This document shows positions 1 to 8,957 of a stretch of 64,000 bases of DNA, in pieces. The notes beneath the pieces are model-generated. The model was not told where the DNA came from. It did no database searches and saw nothing but the letters and a program-made list of their open reading frames with translations. This stretch comes from Paenibacillus sp. NAIST15-1. Its GTDB lineage: Bacteria; Bacillota; Bacilli; Paenibacillales; Paenibacillaceae. Where the stretch lies: positions 37,946-101,945 of the forward strand of contig NZ_BBYF01000021.1 of the NCBI RefSeq assembly GCF_001894745.1, in the 5' to 3' direction. Made by a program: the position numbers and the translations under genes. Within the stretch, counting starts at the first letter, position 1; every line of letters starts with the position of its first letter.

Positions 1-8
1 CACGTTAT

Positions 9-1619
9 GTGATAACGAAATATGATATGCAAGTGTCCAGCATGGTGCTGATTACCTCTAAACCTGACAAGGGCGGTGCGATCTGGCGAATTGAAACGAA
101 TCATGGGCCACGAAGCCTTAAAGTCCTTCATCGTACTCCTGCTCGCAGTCTATTCAGCATCGGTGCACAGCAATATCTGGTTGAGCAAGGTGCTCGCGTA
201 CCCGCCCTCATCCGGACGGTTGAGAACGATATCTATGTTGAGACTGGCGGAAAGCTGTGGATTGTAACGGACTGGGTTGAGCCCATGCAGCCTGTGTCGA
301 AGGTTGACTTAGAAGGAGCTGCTCTTCTCTGCTACGGTCTCGGTGAATTCCATAAGTTCTCGAAAGGATACATTCCTCCTTCAGGTGCCGGCAAGTCCTC
401 AAGACTATACACATGGCCAGCATATTATGAGAAGATCATCTCCAAAATCGGCTGGTTCCGTGACATTGCCGCCGTTTATACCGAATTTCCTGTCAGTCAG
501 AAACTACTCGAAGTCGTAGATAGTTTTGAAACTCAGGCCAAAGAGACATTAGATCGATTGCTGAATGTATCGAAATATTTCAAAATGGTGGCAATGGGAG
601 AACCCTATTGGGGATTAGTGCATCAAGACTACGGATGGTCTAATGGCCAAATGGGCCCAGGTGGAATATGGGTTATTGACTTGGACGGGGTCGCATACGA
701 CCTTCCTTTTCGTGATTTACGCAAACTGATTACAAGTACGATGGATGATATGGGCTGCTGGGATACAACCTGGATTCGCGGAATGATAGGCGCTTATCAT
801 GAAGCGAACCCAATGGATCGAGAAACGTTCGAGCTGCTATGCTTGGATATGGCGTTCCCGAACGAATTCTATAAGCATGTCAAAGAAATCGTATTTGACC
901 CAACCACCTTCATGAGTATGGAATTGGAAAGTATTCTGCAACGTGTACTTGCTACAGAAAGCACCAAATGGCAGGCACTAAACGAGCTTGCTGGCGACAT
1001 CGAAAATTATGAACCCGGAGATTATTCGCAAGTTCCCGAATCATCAATGTGGCAGTTTACCATGCCTGATATCGAATATGCTAACGGAGAACTTGTATTC
1101 GACAAGCTTCCTTCGCTGCCCGAACAACCATCTGATCCTGCTCTTCAGCCAGACGGAGAACTTGCACCTGATGCAATATCTACTCTAATACCTAATGCCG
1201 TTGATCAATTCGAGAATGAAGCATCGAGCCTTTTACCAGTTGAATCCATTGATGCAGCCAGCTCTCAAGATGCCCCAGCACAACAGCTTCACGCCGAGGA
1301 GACAGCCGTTGCCGCTTCCGCTAATGAAGCGCTTCCGCTCTTCCCTACTCTCACTCTTACTCCTGATACGATCTATGCCGTCCGCCGCCGTAGAACTGCT
1401 CGCCGCAAGCGTAGAAGAATACGCCGCCACCGCTCAAGAAGAGTGCTTACGCGAAGACGTCTTGCTATTCGCCGCAAGCGCCGCCAAAAATCTTCGATCC
1501 TGCGCCGAATCAAGAGAACAAAGTTGTCCCGCTCTTTCGCCGGTCGGAAGAAGCGTATCTCTCGTGCAGCAGCGATACGCAAATCTAGAAAAAAATCACG
1601 TTCCGGTAAAACGGGATAA
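9..1619 (+). CDS. CotS-like spore coat protein with Arg/Lys-rich tail
   Basis: The first 345 or so residues look like the CotS/YutH family of spore-coat proteins with an aminoglycoside-phosphotransferase fold. VHQDYGWSNGQ (about residue 205) resembles the catalytic loop and WVIDLDGVAYD the metal-binding loop. Residues about 345-455 are an acidic, Pro/Ser/Ala-rich linker. From about residue 457 to the end comes a strongly basic tail built of RRRR and RRKRRR clusters, like the basic low-complexity tails of some Bacillales coat proteins. The GTG at 9 is the first start in the window, but the frame is open to the window edge and the N-terminus is short for the family, so the true start may lie upstream. 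The stop is 21 bases before the next gene, so the two are probably one operon. The coat role is inferred from family and context. Confidence 0.75.
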   Translation: MITKYDMQVSSMVLITSKPDKGGAIWRIETNHGPRSLKVLHRTPARSLFSIGAQQYLVEQGARVPALIRTVENDIYVETGGKLWIVTDWVEPMQPVSKVDLEGAALLCYGLGEFHKFSKGYIPPSGAGKSSRLYTWPAYYEKIISKIGWFRDIAAVYTEFPVSQKLLEVVDSFETQAKETLDRLLNVSKYFKMVAMGEPYWGLVHQDYGWSNGQMGPGGIWVIDLDGVAYDLPFRDLRKLITSTMDDMGCWDTTWIRGMIGAYHEANPMDRETFELLCLDMAFPNEFYKHVKEIVFDPTTFMSMELESILQRVLATESTKWQALNELAGDIENYEPGDYSQVPESSMWQFTMPDIEYANGELVFDKLPSLPEQPSDPALQPDGELAPDAISTLIPNAVDQFENEASSLLPVESIDAASSQDAPAQQLHAEETAVAASANEALPLFPTLTLTPDTIYAVRRRRTARRKRRRIRRHRSRRVLTRRRLAIRRKRRQKSSILRRIKRTKLSRSFAGRKKRISRAAAIRKSRKKSRSGKTG

Positions 1620-1639
1620 GACAGGAGGAAGCATACGGC

Positions 1640-2776
1640 ATGAACATCTTAATGATCTGTACGGAGAAGCTTCCTGTCCCGAATATTAGGGGCGGCGCCA
1701 TTCAGACCTATATCGGAGGAGTAAGCTCGCTGTTGAGCCAGAGGCATCACCTTACGATAGTCGGCAGATCGGATCCAGAACTGCCTGATGTTGAAGTTGT
1801 CGATGGGATTCGGTATGTTCGCATTCCTTCGGAGGGACTATTCGAGGTATATGCCGAAGGAGTTATTCGATTTCTCGCTCAGAATAGCAAGCAATACGAT
1901 CTGATCCATATCTTTAATCGTCCACGGCTTGTTCTCCCCGTGCGGAGTACAGCACCTCATGCCCGAATCGTCTTAAGTATGCACAATGACATGTTCCATC
2001 CTGGCAAGATTCATCCGGAAGAAGGAAGAGCCGTTGTCGAACAAACGGATGCCATTATTACCATAAGCAATTATATAGGACAGGAAATATGCAGATATCA
2101 CCCTCACGCCGCAGCGAAAATACGTACAATATATTCCGCAGCAGACCTCTCCCTATTCGCTCCTTGGGTTGAATCCGATTATGCTCGTCAGGCACGCAAT
2201 AGCCTTCGTACAGAGTACCAGCTGAGTTCGAAGAAAGTCATTTTATTTGTTGGGCGGCTATCTCGCAATAAAGGCCCCCATGTGCTTGTCCGTGCGATGT
2301 CCCATCTGAAGCATTCAGATGCTGTATTAGTCGTAGTTGGCGGCGCATGGTACAGCGATAATAAAGTCAGTGACTATATTGGTTACGTAAGAGCAATTGC
2401 AGCTCGCTCTCCTGTTCCAGTGATTACGACCGGCTATGTGCAGGCGAACGAAGTCCATCGCTGGTTCTGTGCAGCAGATATATTCGTATGCACCTCAATA
2501 TGGAATGAACCACTCGCGAGAGTACATTATGAAGCGATGGCAGCAGGCCTTCCATTCCTTACGACCTCTCGCGGCGGTAATCCTGAAGTGATTCTTCAGG
2601 GAAATGGTCTTCTAGTTGAAGACCCAGAGAATCCACTAGAATATGCGAATAAGCTGAATCATCTTCTTGCTAATATGGATGAATGCAGACAAATGGGGCT
2701 GCGAGGAAGAAGAATTGCTGAGACACGGTTCGTCTGGCAGCGTGTCGCTCAAGAAATATTAGAGGTATGGGGTTGA
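1640..2776 (+). CDS. Family 4 glycosyltransferase (CotSA/YtcC-like)
   Basis: A 378-residue GT-B glycosyltransferase. The N-terminus has the GGAIQTYI-type acceptor-side glycine loop. The C-terminal half has GRLSRNKGPHVLV and the donor-binding EPLARVHYEAMAAGLP...GGNPEVI stretch typical of GT4 enzymes. An AGGAGG at 1623-1628 supports the ATG at 1640. It follows the CotS-like gene directly, as cotSA accompanies cotS in Bacillus, and converges with nucleotide-sugar genes. It probably glycosylates a spore-surface component or builds coat polysaccharide. The sugar and acceptor cannot be read from the sequence. Confidence 0.85.
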   Translation: MNILMICTEKLPVPNIRGGAIQTYIGGVSSLLSQRHHLTIVGRSDPELPDVEVVDGIRYVRIPSEGLFEVYAEGVIRFLAQNSKQYDLIHIFNRPRLVLPVRSTAPHARIVLSMHNDMFHPGKIHPEEGRAVVEQTDAIITISNYIGQEICRYHPHAAAKIRTIYSAADLSLFAPWVESDYARQARNSLRTEYQLSSKKVILFVGRLSRNKGPHVLVRAMSHLKHSDAVLVVVGGAWYSDNKVSDYIGYVRAIAARSPVPVITTGYVQANEVHRWFCAADIFVCTSIWNEPLARVHYEAMAAGLPFLTTSRGGNPEVILQGNGLLVEDPENPLEYANKLNHLLANMDECRQMGLRGRRIAETRFVWQRVAQEILEVWG

Positions 2777-2794
2777 TTTACTGCTGTCATAACT

Positions 2795-2818
2795 GTGGCG
2801 CCGGCAACTCGGCGCCAC
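2795..2818. terminator. Stem-loop between convergent genes
   Basis: Perfect 9-bp arms GTGGCGCCG / CGGCGCCAC around a 6-base loop, midway between the convergent glycosyltransferase and epimerase genes. There is no long T-tract, so termination efficiency is uncertain. It could serve both strands. Confidence 0.55.
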
Positions 2819-2826
2819 CTCCTCCG

Positions 2827-3777
2827 TTATAGTCCATACAATTGTCGAATCGATGCAACCTCCCGCTCTAGCCCCTGTAGCAGATCGATTTGTGGATCGT
2901 AAGCGAGCAGCTTCTGCGCCTTACTGATATCTGCCCATGTGTGGCTTGGCTCCCCATAAGTTCTTCCCATATATTGAATGCCTGCTTGATGTGGAATCAG
3001 CTGCTGCAACATATGAATGCAATCCATAATTGACGCTCGCTGCTTGCCGCCAATATTCAATATTTGTCCCAGAATACCATCCGTATGAACAGCGGCTGCA
3101 ATTCCCTCAACACAATCGGATACATAAGTAAAGTCGCGTGTTTGGCTTCCATCACCAAATAAGGTTATCGGTTCACCGTGAATCATTTGACGAATAAAGC
3201 GGTGAAAGGCCATATCAGGACGCTGTCTTGGCCCATATACAGTAAAAAAGCGAAGTATCGTTACGGGAATCCCATCATTATGCAAATATACGCGGCACAG
3301 GTTCTCCCCAGTCAATTTGCTGACGCCATACGGCGACAATGGATCTGTGATCGCCCCTTCATCCACTCTCCCCGTCTTATCTCCATACACGGATGACGTA
3401 GAGGCATAGATAAATTTGCGTACCGGGCTCGACTTGCATGCTTCCAACAGCCGCTGTGTTGCCACGATATTGTGAGAGGCATAGTGAAGAAAATCCGGCC
3501 CCCAGCTCGATCTCACGCCCGGCATGCCTGCGAGGTGGCACACGACGTCGACATCCTTCAGCAGCAGTTCATTATTAGATTGCAATAAATTTGTTTCATG
3601 AAAGGTAAATCTATCATGAGTTCGCAATGAACTTAGATTGAGTTCCCTCTGAGGGCGCGGTGTGGACGAGTCAATATAGCCATCAACGCCAATAACGTGT
3701 ACATGTTCGTCCAGCAGCAGCCGTTCACAGAGATGGGAGCCGATGAATCCAGCAGCTCCCGTCACCAATATATACAT
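2827..3777 (-). CDS. NAD-dependent nucleotide-sugar epimerase (SDR, YtcB-like)
   Basis: An extended short-chain dehydrogenase of 316 residues. The Rossmann motif GAAGFIGSHL is at residue 7, and the catalytic Ser-Thr region STSSVYGD is followed by Tyr-x3-Lys in SPYGVSK. The pattern fits UDP-glucose/UDP-glucuronate 4-epimerases or related enzymes. AAGGAGGAGAG sits 9 bases upstream of the ATG. It is the last of three minus-strand genes (nucleotidyltransferase, dehydrogenase, epimerase). With the dehydrogenase it could convert UDP-glucose to UDP-glucuronate and then UDP-galacturonate. The exact substrate is an inference. Confidence 0.85.
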   Translation of the reverse strand: MYILVTGAAGFIGSHLCERLLLDEHVHVIGVDGYIDSSTPRPQRELNLSSLRTHDRFTFHETNLLQSNNELLLKDVDVVCHLAGMPGVRSSWGPDFLHYASHNIVATQRLLEACKSSPVRKFIYASTSSVYGDKTGRVDEGAITDPLSPYGVSKLTGENLCRVYLHNDGIPVTILRFFTVYGPRQRPDMAFHRFIRQMIHGEPITLFGDGSQTRDFTYVSDCVEGIAAAVHTDGILGQILNIGGKQRASIMDCIHMLQQLIPHQAGIQYMGRTYGEPSHTWADISKAQKLLAYDPQIDLLQGLEREVASIRQLYGL

Positions 3778-3832
3778 ATTCGACTACTCTCCTCCTTGTC
3801 TATTTCTAACGGAACATTTCATACTCTTCTCT

Positions 3833-5128
3833 CTATTTGTGCCCACCCACTCCTTCATAATCGTATCCAATTGCTTGCATCTCTTTTGCTCTGAGCATAT
3901 TTCGGCCATCTAACAGAATAGGAGTTCGCATGATAGGGAGGGCCTCACTCCAATTCATAGATTCGTATACCGCCCACTCGGTGCAAATGATAGCTGCATC
4001 CGCATTGTGCAATGCATCCAAAATATGAGAATACTGTGTCAACCGAGCTGTTGGATAGTTGGGAGGAAGTGCAGCGACGGGATCATGAACGCTTATAGTG
4101 GCACCACTGTTCCATAATTGGGTAATGATCGCTAGCGAAGGCGCTTCTCGTAAATCATCCGTTCCTGGTTTAAAGGCCAGTCCGAGGATTGCGACCTTTT
4201 TTCCATCAAGGGTGCCGAGCTTCGCGGTCAGCTTCGTAAGAAAATAAGCATACTGCGTTCGATTAATGTGAACTACTTTCTCTAACAAGCCTAGATGAAT
4301 GCCATACTGTTCCGCTGTGCTCAGTAATGCATTGACGTCTTTAGGGAAGCACGAACCACCGTAGCCGATGCCTGCTCGTAAAAAGGAAGAACCGATTCGA
4401 GGATCCAACCCCATCCCTTGTGCTACATCTGTTATCGATACACCACATTGATCACACAGTCTAGCCAGTTCGTTTACATAGGAAATTTTGGTCGCGAGAA
4501 AAGCATTAGAGGCATATTTGATGAGCTCTGCAGTAGATGGCTCTGTTCGAATGATTGGACACGTATACCTTCGGTACAGGCTGCTTACTACATCGGCCGC
4601 AGCTTGCGAATCGCTGCCTAGAATAATTCGATCAGGATGGAGCGCGTCATGAAGTGCACTGCCTTCTCGGAGGAATTCGGGATTGGATACGACGTCGAAT
4701 GAGATTGGTTTGGTTTGCTTGTTAGCAACCCATTCCTTGATACGTTTCTGAGTACCCACTGGCACTGTACTTTTGACTACAATGACTTTGTGTTCTTGCA
4801 TATGTTCGCCAATCCATTCGGACACCTGCTGTATATATGTTAGATCAGCACTCCCGTCTTCTCGTGACGGTGTACCCACACAAATAAAAAGAATGTGATG
4901 CTTCTCAATCGCTTCCTTAGCATCGCTTACAAATTGGATATTGCCCTGATCCACATACTTCTGCAGCAGTTCTCCTAGACCAGGCTCGTAGAAAGGAAGA
5001 TCTCCCTTCTCTAAGGAACAGAGCTTTGAATGATCCGTATCAAATCCGGCTATTTTCCAACCATTTTCAGCAAAAGCAAGAGCTGTCGTTGTTCCGACAT
5101 ACCCTAGACCTACTACTAAAATATCCAT
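3833..5128 (-). CDS. UDP-glucose 6-dehydrogenase family protein (YtcA/TuaD-like)
   Basis: The N-terminal NAD-binding motif GLGYVG, the central GYGGSCFPKD motif with the catalytic Cys, and the C-terminal NAD/UDP-sugar domain (GLAFKPGTDDLREAPS) identify the UDP-glucose/GDP-mannose dehydrogenase family. The product is probably UDP-glucuronate. Two starts are possible. The GTG at 5137 overlaps the upstream stop, while the ATG at 5128 follows a GGGGGG ribosome site at good spacing and begins MDILVVG as is usual in the family, so the ATG is preferred. It is tightly coupled to the nucleotidyltransferase gene and sits 55 bases before the epimerase. Confidence 0.9.
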   Translation of the reverse strand: MDILVVGLGYVGTTTALAFAENGWKIAGFDTDHSKLCSLEKGDLPFYEPGLGELLQKYVDQGNIQFVSDAKEAIEKHHILFICVGTPSREDGSADLTYIQQVSEWIGEHMQEHKVIVVKSTVPVGTQKRIKEWVANKQTKPISFDVVSNPEFLREGSALHDALHPDRIILGSDSQAAADVVSSLYRRYTCPIIRTEPSTAELIKYASNAFLATKISYVNELARLCDQCGVSITDVAQGMGLDPRIGSSFLRAGIGYGGSCFPKDVNALLSTAEQYGIHLGLLEKVVHINRTQYAYFLTKLTAKLGTLDGKKVAILGLAFKPGTDDLREAPSLAIITQLWNSGATISVHDPVAALPPNYPTARLTQYSHILDALHNADAAIICTEWAVYESMNWSEALPIMRTPILLDGRNMLRAKEMQAIGYDYEGVGGHK

Positions 5129-5133
5129 GCTGT

Positions 5134-6099
5134 TCACCCCCCGGACGGTGATGCGATAGCGTGTTGATTCGCGATCACATTGTTAAGTTGTACATTCGTG
5201 ATGCTGACATCCTGAAGCACAATGCTGTTCTCGATGCTGCAGTGATTGATCTTAGCTCTTGGACCGATAGTTACATAGGGGCCTATGATACAGTCCTTCA
5301 ATTCACTGGTAGAATCGATTACAACTGGTGGGATCAGGCGACATCCGGGATATCGCAACCGCAAATCATGGAGGTCTTTCTCTCCTATGTCTTCCAGTAC
5401 CCATTGGTTCGCCTCCAGCCATCGTCCTATCGTTCCAATATCAGTATGGTTCTTATCCGTAATCGCATAGCCAATTGAGAATTGATGGTCTATCAACCAT
5501 TGAATGGCGTGTGTAATCTCATATTCTCCTCTCGGAGAGGGAGTTATCGAACGTACAGCTTGAAATATCTGCGCAGTGAACACATATGCCCCGAGAGAAG
5601 CTAAATTTGATTTGGGATGCTTCGGCTTCTCTTCTAGCCCTACTACTTGATCATCCCTAACTTCTACGATTCCATAATCTTGTGGCTGAGCAACCTGTCC
5701 TAGTAGCATGCACGCATCGTGTTTTTTGTGCGCTACAACTTCCACGAGTCCTGATAGTGACTCCGTGATTAGATTATCTCCAAGCATAAGTACAAAATCA
5801 CTCCAGCCAATGTAGCTTTCCGCCTGTCTAACTGCATCTGCAATACCAAGAGGCGTATATTGGAAAATATACGTAATCTCTACTCCCCAACGTTCCCCTC
5901 TTCCCAACTGTTCCTGGAATAACATATGGTGTCCAGGTTGAATCACGATTCCAACCTCTCGTATCCCCACTTCTATAAGCTTTTCGATGCAGTAATAGAG
6001 AAGCGGAACATTGGCAACGGGAAGCAAAGGTTTAGGGGTCGTGAATGAAAATGGTTGAACCCGTGAACCCTTGCCAGCACTGAGGATTAACCCCTTCAT
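5134..6099 (-). CDS. Sugar-1-phosphate nucleotidyltransferase (RmlA-like, with left-handed beta-helix tail)
   Basis: The N-terminal nucleotidyltransferase signature GLILSAGKGSRVQPFS, with TPKPLLPV, is followed by the LMLGDN active-site loop and EEKPKHPKS. Residues from about 265 are hexapeptide-like (IIGPYVTIGPRAKI), as in long glucose-1-phosphate thymidylyl- or uridylyltransferases. It should activate a hexose-1-phosphate and so supply the adjacent dehydrogenase and epimerase. AAAGGAGCGAG precedes the ATG. It is first in the minus-strand coat-polysaccharide operon. Whether it uses dTTP or UTP cannot be told from motifs. Confidence 0.87.
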   Translation of the reverse strand: MKGLILSAGKGSRVQPFSFTTPKPLLPVANVPLLYYCIEKLIEVGIREVGIVIQPGHHMLFQEQLGRGERWGVEITYIFQYTPLGIADAVRQAESYIGWSDFVLMLGDNLITESLSGLVEVVAHKKHDACMLLGQVAQPQDYGIVEVRDDQVVGLEEKPKHPKSNLASLGAYVFTAQIFQAVRSITPSPRGEYEITHAIQWLIDHQFSIGYAITDKNHTDIGTIGRWLEANQWVLEDIGEKDLHDLRLRYPGCRLIPPVVIDSTSELKDCIIGPYVTIGPRAKINHCSIENSIVLQDVSITNVQLNNVIANQHAIASPSGG

Positions 6100-6134
6100 T
6101 TTGCTCGCTCCTTTATCGGTTAACAGCCATACAT

Positions 6135-6162
6135 CACTATATGATTCTCAACTCTCCCAAGT
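6135..6162 (-). promoter_or_regulatory. Possible sigma-K-type promoter upstream of the nucleotide-sugar operon
   Basis: Reading the minus strand, an AC dinucleotide (at 6162-6161) lies 17 bases before CATATAGTG (6143-6135). The Bacillus sigma-K consensus is AC, a 16-17 base spacer, then CATANNNTA. The last base differs. The match is short and could be chance, but it fits the late-sporulation expression expected for ytcABC-like genes. Confidence 0.3.
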
Positions 6163-6334
6163 AAGGGCTTCTGGAGGTTTATAGATGAAAATATACGGTT
6201 GCCATCTGTACTACGAACATATGAAAATTCCACACTCTAACACTTTTATTTGTCCATACCCTTGCAGGTTATGAACATAGAATAGAAGGAACGCTCATAA
6301 CGTTACCAATTCAATCAAGAGAGGATTGATTCGA

Positions 6335-6763
6335 TTGAGTAAGAATGAATATGTAAGCAAGATTAAAAAATTGGAGGATATCGATAGCGTTGAAGTCGAA
6401 TATGCCGACGGCGAGAAGGTCGAATTTAAGGCAGATGAAGGCAGTGACCTTACGTCTTTTCTTGAAAAAATCGATTGGGATCAAGTTGAGGATGTCGAAG
6501 TCGAGCTAGTTAATGGTGAGAAGAATGGCATTAAATTGGGTGATGATGACGAGGACGATGATGAGGCCTACAGCGACGATGATGATGACGATGACGACTA
6601 TGAGTCCTATAGCGACGACGATGATGACGAGGACGATGATGAGTCTGACAGCGACGATGATGACGAGGACGACGATGAGTATGACAGCGACGATGATGAT
6701 GACGACGATGAGTATGACAGCGATGATGATGATGACGAAGACGAAGACGATGATGATAAATAA
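6335..6763 (+). CDS. Highly acidic poly-Asp protein
   Basis: AGAGAGGA at 6318-6325 points to the TTG at 6335 (spacing 9) rather than the in-frame TTG at 6326. The folded part (first 70 or so residues) has two similar beta-hairpin-like segments, VEVEYADGEK and VEVELVNGEK, suggesting an internal duplication. The remaining 70 residues are almost only Asp with Glu, Ser and Tyr, in imperfect repeats of the form YDSDDDDDDE, encoded by GAT/GAC runs. There is no signal peptide. A terminator follows. I do not recognise the family. Divalent-cation binding or pairing with a basic protein is a guess from composition. It lies between spore-coat sugar genes and an exported propeller protein. Confidence 0.7.
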   Translation: MSKNEYVSKIKKLEDIDSVEVEYADGEKVEFKADEGSDLTSFLEKIDWDQVEDVEVELVNGEKNGIKLGDDDEDDDEAYSDDDDDDDDYESYSDDDDDEDDDESDSDDDDEDDDEYDSDDDDDDDEYDSDDDDDEDEDDDDK

Positions 6764-6788
6764 GATTGTTTACGACATAGACAAGACA

Positions 6789-6816
6789 AAAGACGAGGAG
6801 CGAACTCCCCGTCTTT
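6789..6816 (+). terminator. Intrinsic terminator of the acidic protein gene
   Basis: Arms AAAGACGAGGAG and CTCCCCGTCTTT pair with one mismatch around a 4-base loop, and the T-run continues to 6819. It lies 25 bases past the stop. Confidence 0.8.
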
Positions 6817-6873
6817 TTTACATCGTTCGACTAGAACCCTCGATGCATGAGCTGGATGTGCCGATGGAACCCC

Positions 6874-8142
6874 CTAATCACTCGTCCCATAAGGTTGAAA
6901 TACCTCGCTCCAATTCCATCGCTCATAGTAATTGGTCCCGAGTGTCAGATTTGGAATCCACACATGCGCATTCTTGCCATCAGGTCTTGACAACATAACA
7001 TCTGCTGTCGAACGATTACTTCGAATCCACGCTACCTTCCTTCCATCTTCCACGAACACAGGCGCATAATCGCCGAATCCCATGGCGGGAGCCGACAGCA
7101 TCGCTTGTTGCCCTGAATCAAGGTCAACCTTCACAAGCTTAGGCAACGGCCTCTTCTCCGCATCGCTTGACCACAACGCTTCGTCAGCTCTCGACGCGAC
7201 AATTGTACGATCATTGTACCAAGTGAAGCCAGTCTCTACTTTACCCGCAGGAGTATAGATTTGCTGTTTCATTGGTGTCAAGCTGCTTAATAAGGTCAAT
7301 TTTTTATTGCTTGTTGCTTCTCTTCCCTCACCCGCAATATAAGCAAGTTGATTTGCACTTGGTGCCCAGTTGAACCATTCTTCATCATGGAGCATGGTTC
7401 CCACTTTCAGAAAGGTTGTCCCATCTGAGGACAGCAAGCAGAGTGTATTGCTATCTGCAGATAATGAAGCAGTGGGAACAGCGATAAAGGCGATCCATTT
7501 CCTATCAGGAGACCATTTGAATGAGCTGGTTAACACGGCAAAGAAATCATCAGTTTGATTGGGAATCCGATACAGCAGTACTTTATTGGGTGTACCTGTT
7601 TCGGTGTCTAGGCCAATACGATATAACAATATATCCTCCCATTTCCCAGTTGGCAGCAGCTTAGAGAGTGTGGATACCAAAAAACCATTTCCGCTCGGAT
7701 TCCAAGCATAGTTCCCGATGTTGTCTTCTATCGTTGTCACAATTGGGGTGCTAGGTGTATCCACATTGGCCATTCGAAGCGTGTAATCGGTTTGAAATGC
7801 GACTATGCTGTGCTTGGGCGACCACTGTATATTCTGACCCTTTCCTACTCTTCGAAGCGATTTCGTAGTCATATGGTATACCCAAACCTCATTTTCTTCC
7901 TTGCCTTTTGTAAAAGCGACCCACATCCCGTCATGCGACCATTTGGGATTCCGGATGTACTCCCCTGTTGTGATCTGTGTCTCTTGTGTGCCGCTAGTTA
8001 TCCATAAATCATTGTTGCGAATAAACGCAGCTGTATAGGACGAATTTGTCGGCCATCCACTAGAGGGTGTCGACCATACGAACAGCAGCACGAATACAAC
8101 TATGGCTTGTATGCACTTTCTCATGACACACCTACTTATCAT
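6874..8142 (-). CDS. Exported TolB/WD40-like beta-propeller protein
   Basis: Repeated blade motifs of the PD40/TolB type are visible: PKWSHDGMWVAF, IQWSPKHSIVAF, YAWNPSGNGF, FKWSPDRKWIAF and FNWAPSANQLAY. The N-terminus has a hydrophobic segment (IQAIVVFVLLFVWS) followed by a small-residue region that looks like a signal peptide. The longest frame starts at 8196, but AAGG just before the ATG at 8142, or GTAGGTG before the ATG at 8124, gives a normal signal-peptide length. It is probably secreted or anchored outside the membrane, with a binding or scaffolding role. The ligand is unknown. The gene is monocistronic by position. Confidence 0.75.
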   Translation of the reverse strand: MISRCVMRKCIQAIVVFVLLFVWSTPSSGWPTNSSYTAAFIRNNDLWITSGTQETQITTGEYIRNPKWSHDGMWVAFTKGKEENEVWVYHMTTKSLRRVGKGQNIQWSPKHSIVAFQTDYTLRMANVDTPSTPIVTTIEDNIGNYAWNPSGNGFLVSTLSKLLPTGKWEDILLYRIGLDTETGTPNKVLLYRIPNQTDDFFAVLTSSFKWSPDRKWIAFIAVPTASLSADSNTLCLLSSDGTTFLKVGTMLHDEEWFNWAPSANQLAYIAGEGREATSNKKLTLLSSLTPMKQQIYTPAGKVETGFTWYNDRTIVASRADEALWSSDAEKRPLPKLVKVDLDSGQQAMLSAPAMGFGDYAPVFVEDGRKVAWIRSNRSTADVMLSRPDGKNAHVWIPNLTLGTNYYERWNWSEVFQPYGTSD

Positions 8143-8232
8143 TTTCCTTAGTGTGCCACTGAAGCGAACAGCATATGTGTTGGCCAGATCATGCATGGAT
8201 ACATTTACAAAAACGTCCGTAAGCGTTAAGCA

Positions 8233-8889
8233 CTAATTGACGAACCGATATTCCCAGAATACTTCCTTGCTATATTTAGCTCGAAATGCCGGATCTTCCA
8301 ACGTTCCATTGTCTAATAAGAACCTCACTTGCGATTGGTGTGCATGAATAGCGTGTATTTTCTGCTCGACAAAGTCACTAACATCATTCACAACGCTTGG
8401 CTCCCCTAACACAGCCTTGCGATTCGAAGAGAATGCGATGCACAATACCCTAGGGCGCTCGCTCTCAGGCAGCAGCTTCACCGCTTGCACGACCGCAGCT
8501 CCGGTTGCATCGTGATCCGGATGCACACTATGACCCGGATAGAACGTGTATACAATTGCCGGCTTAAGCTCTAGCAGCAAGTCAGCAATTCTCTGCGACA
8601 GCTTATCCTGCTCTTCGAACTCAATTGTTTTATCATGATAGCCCCACATGCGGACATCTTCGATTCCGATCCGCTTGCACGCCTCCAGCAATTCTTGCTT
8701 GCGGATGAGCGGCAATGTCACCCGATTGGCAAAGAGAGGGTTGCCCATGTTCCGCCCCATCTCTCCCAATGTCAAGCATGCATAAGTAACGGTCATGCCT
8801 TGATGAATATGTCTCGCCAATGTACCTGCCATAATCCCTTCATCATCGGGATGAGGCAGCACGACGACAATACGCTGTTGTGTTTCCAT
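8233..8889 (-). CDS. bshB2: Bacillithiol biosynthesis deacetylase BshB2 (PIG-L family)
   Basis: The PIG-L/LmbE zinc-site motif HPDDE follows VVVLP near the N-terminus, and the second motif HSVHPDHDATG supplies further metal and catalytic residues. Family members de-N-acetylate GlcNAc-malate to GlcN-malate in bacillithiol synthesis. GAGGGG lies 8 bases before the ATG at 8889, so the longer frame from 8934 is rejected. It lies downstream of a yojF homologue on the same strand, the same pairing as yojG(bshB2)-yojF of Bacillus subtilis, which supports this paralogue assignment. Confidence 0.88.
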   Translation of the reverse strand: METQQRIVVVLPHPDDEGIMAGTLARHIHQGMTVTYACLTLGEMGRNMGNPLFANRVTLPLIRKQELLEACKRIGIEDVRMWGYHDKTIEFEEQDKLSQRIADLLLELKPAIVYTFYPGHSVHPDHDATGAAVVQAVKLLPESERPRVLCIAFSSNRKAVLGEPSVVNDVSDFVEQKIHAIHAHQSQVRFLLDNGTLEDPAFRAKYSKEVFWEYRFVN

Positions 8890-8957
8890 TTGATGTCCCC
8901 TCTTCAGTTGTCTCCTAATAATGATCATTCGCAATCAGCAGTGAGAAGGCTTGTTCC

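Noticed and set aside
1195..1689. Plus-strand open frame overlapping the end of the CotS-like gene and the start of the glycosyltransferase
   Set aside because: It overlaps two well-supported genes and has no recognisable domain. The basic-tail frame explains the region.
6607..6789. Minus-strand poly-Ser open frame and plus-strand Met/Thr-rich frame over the Asp repeats
   Set aside because: They are shadows of the GAT/GAC repeat coding for Asp. Neither has a ribosome site or a non-repetitive domain.
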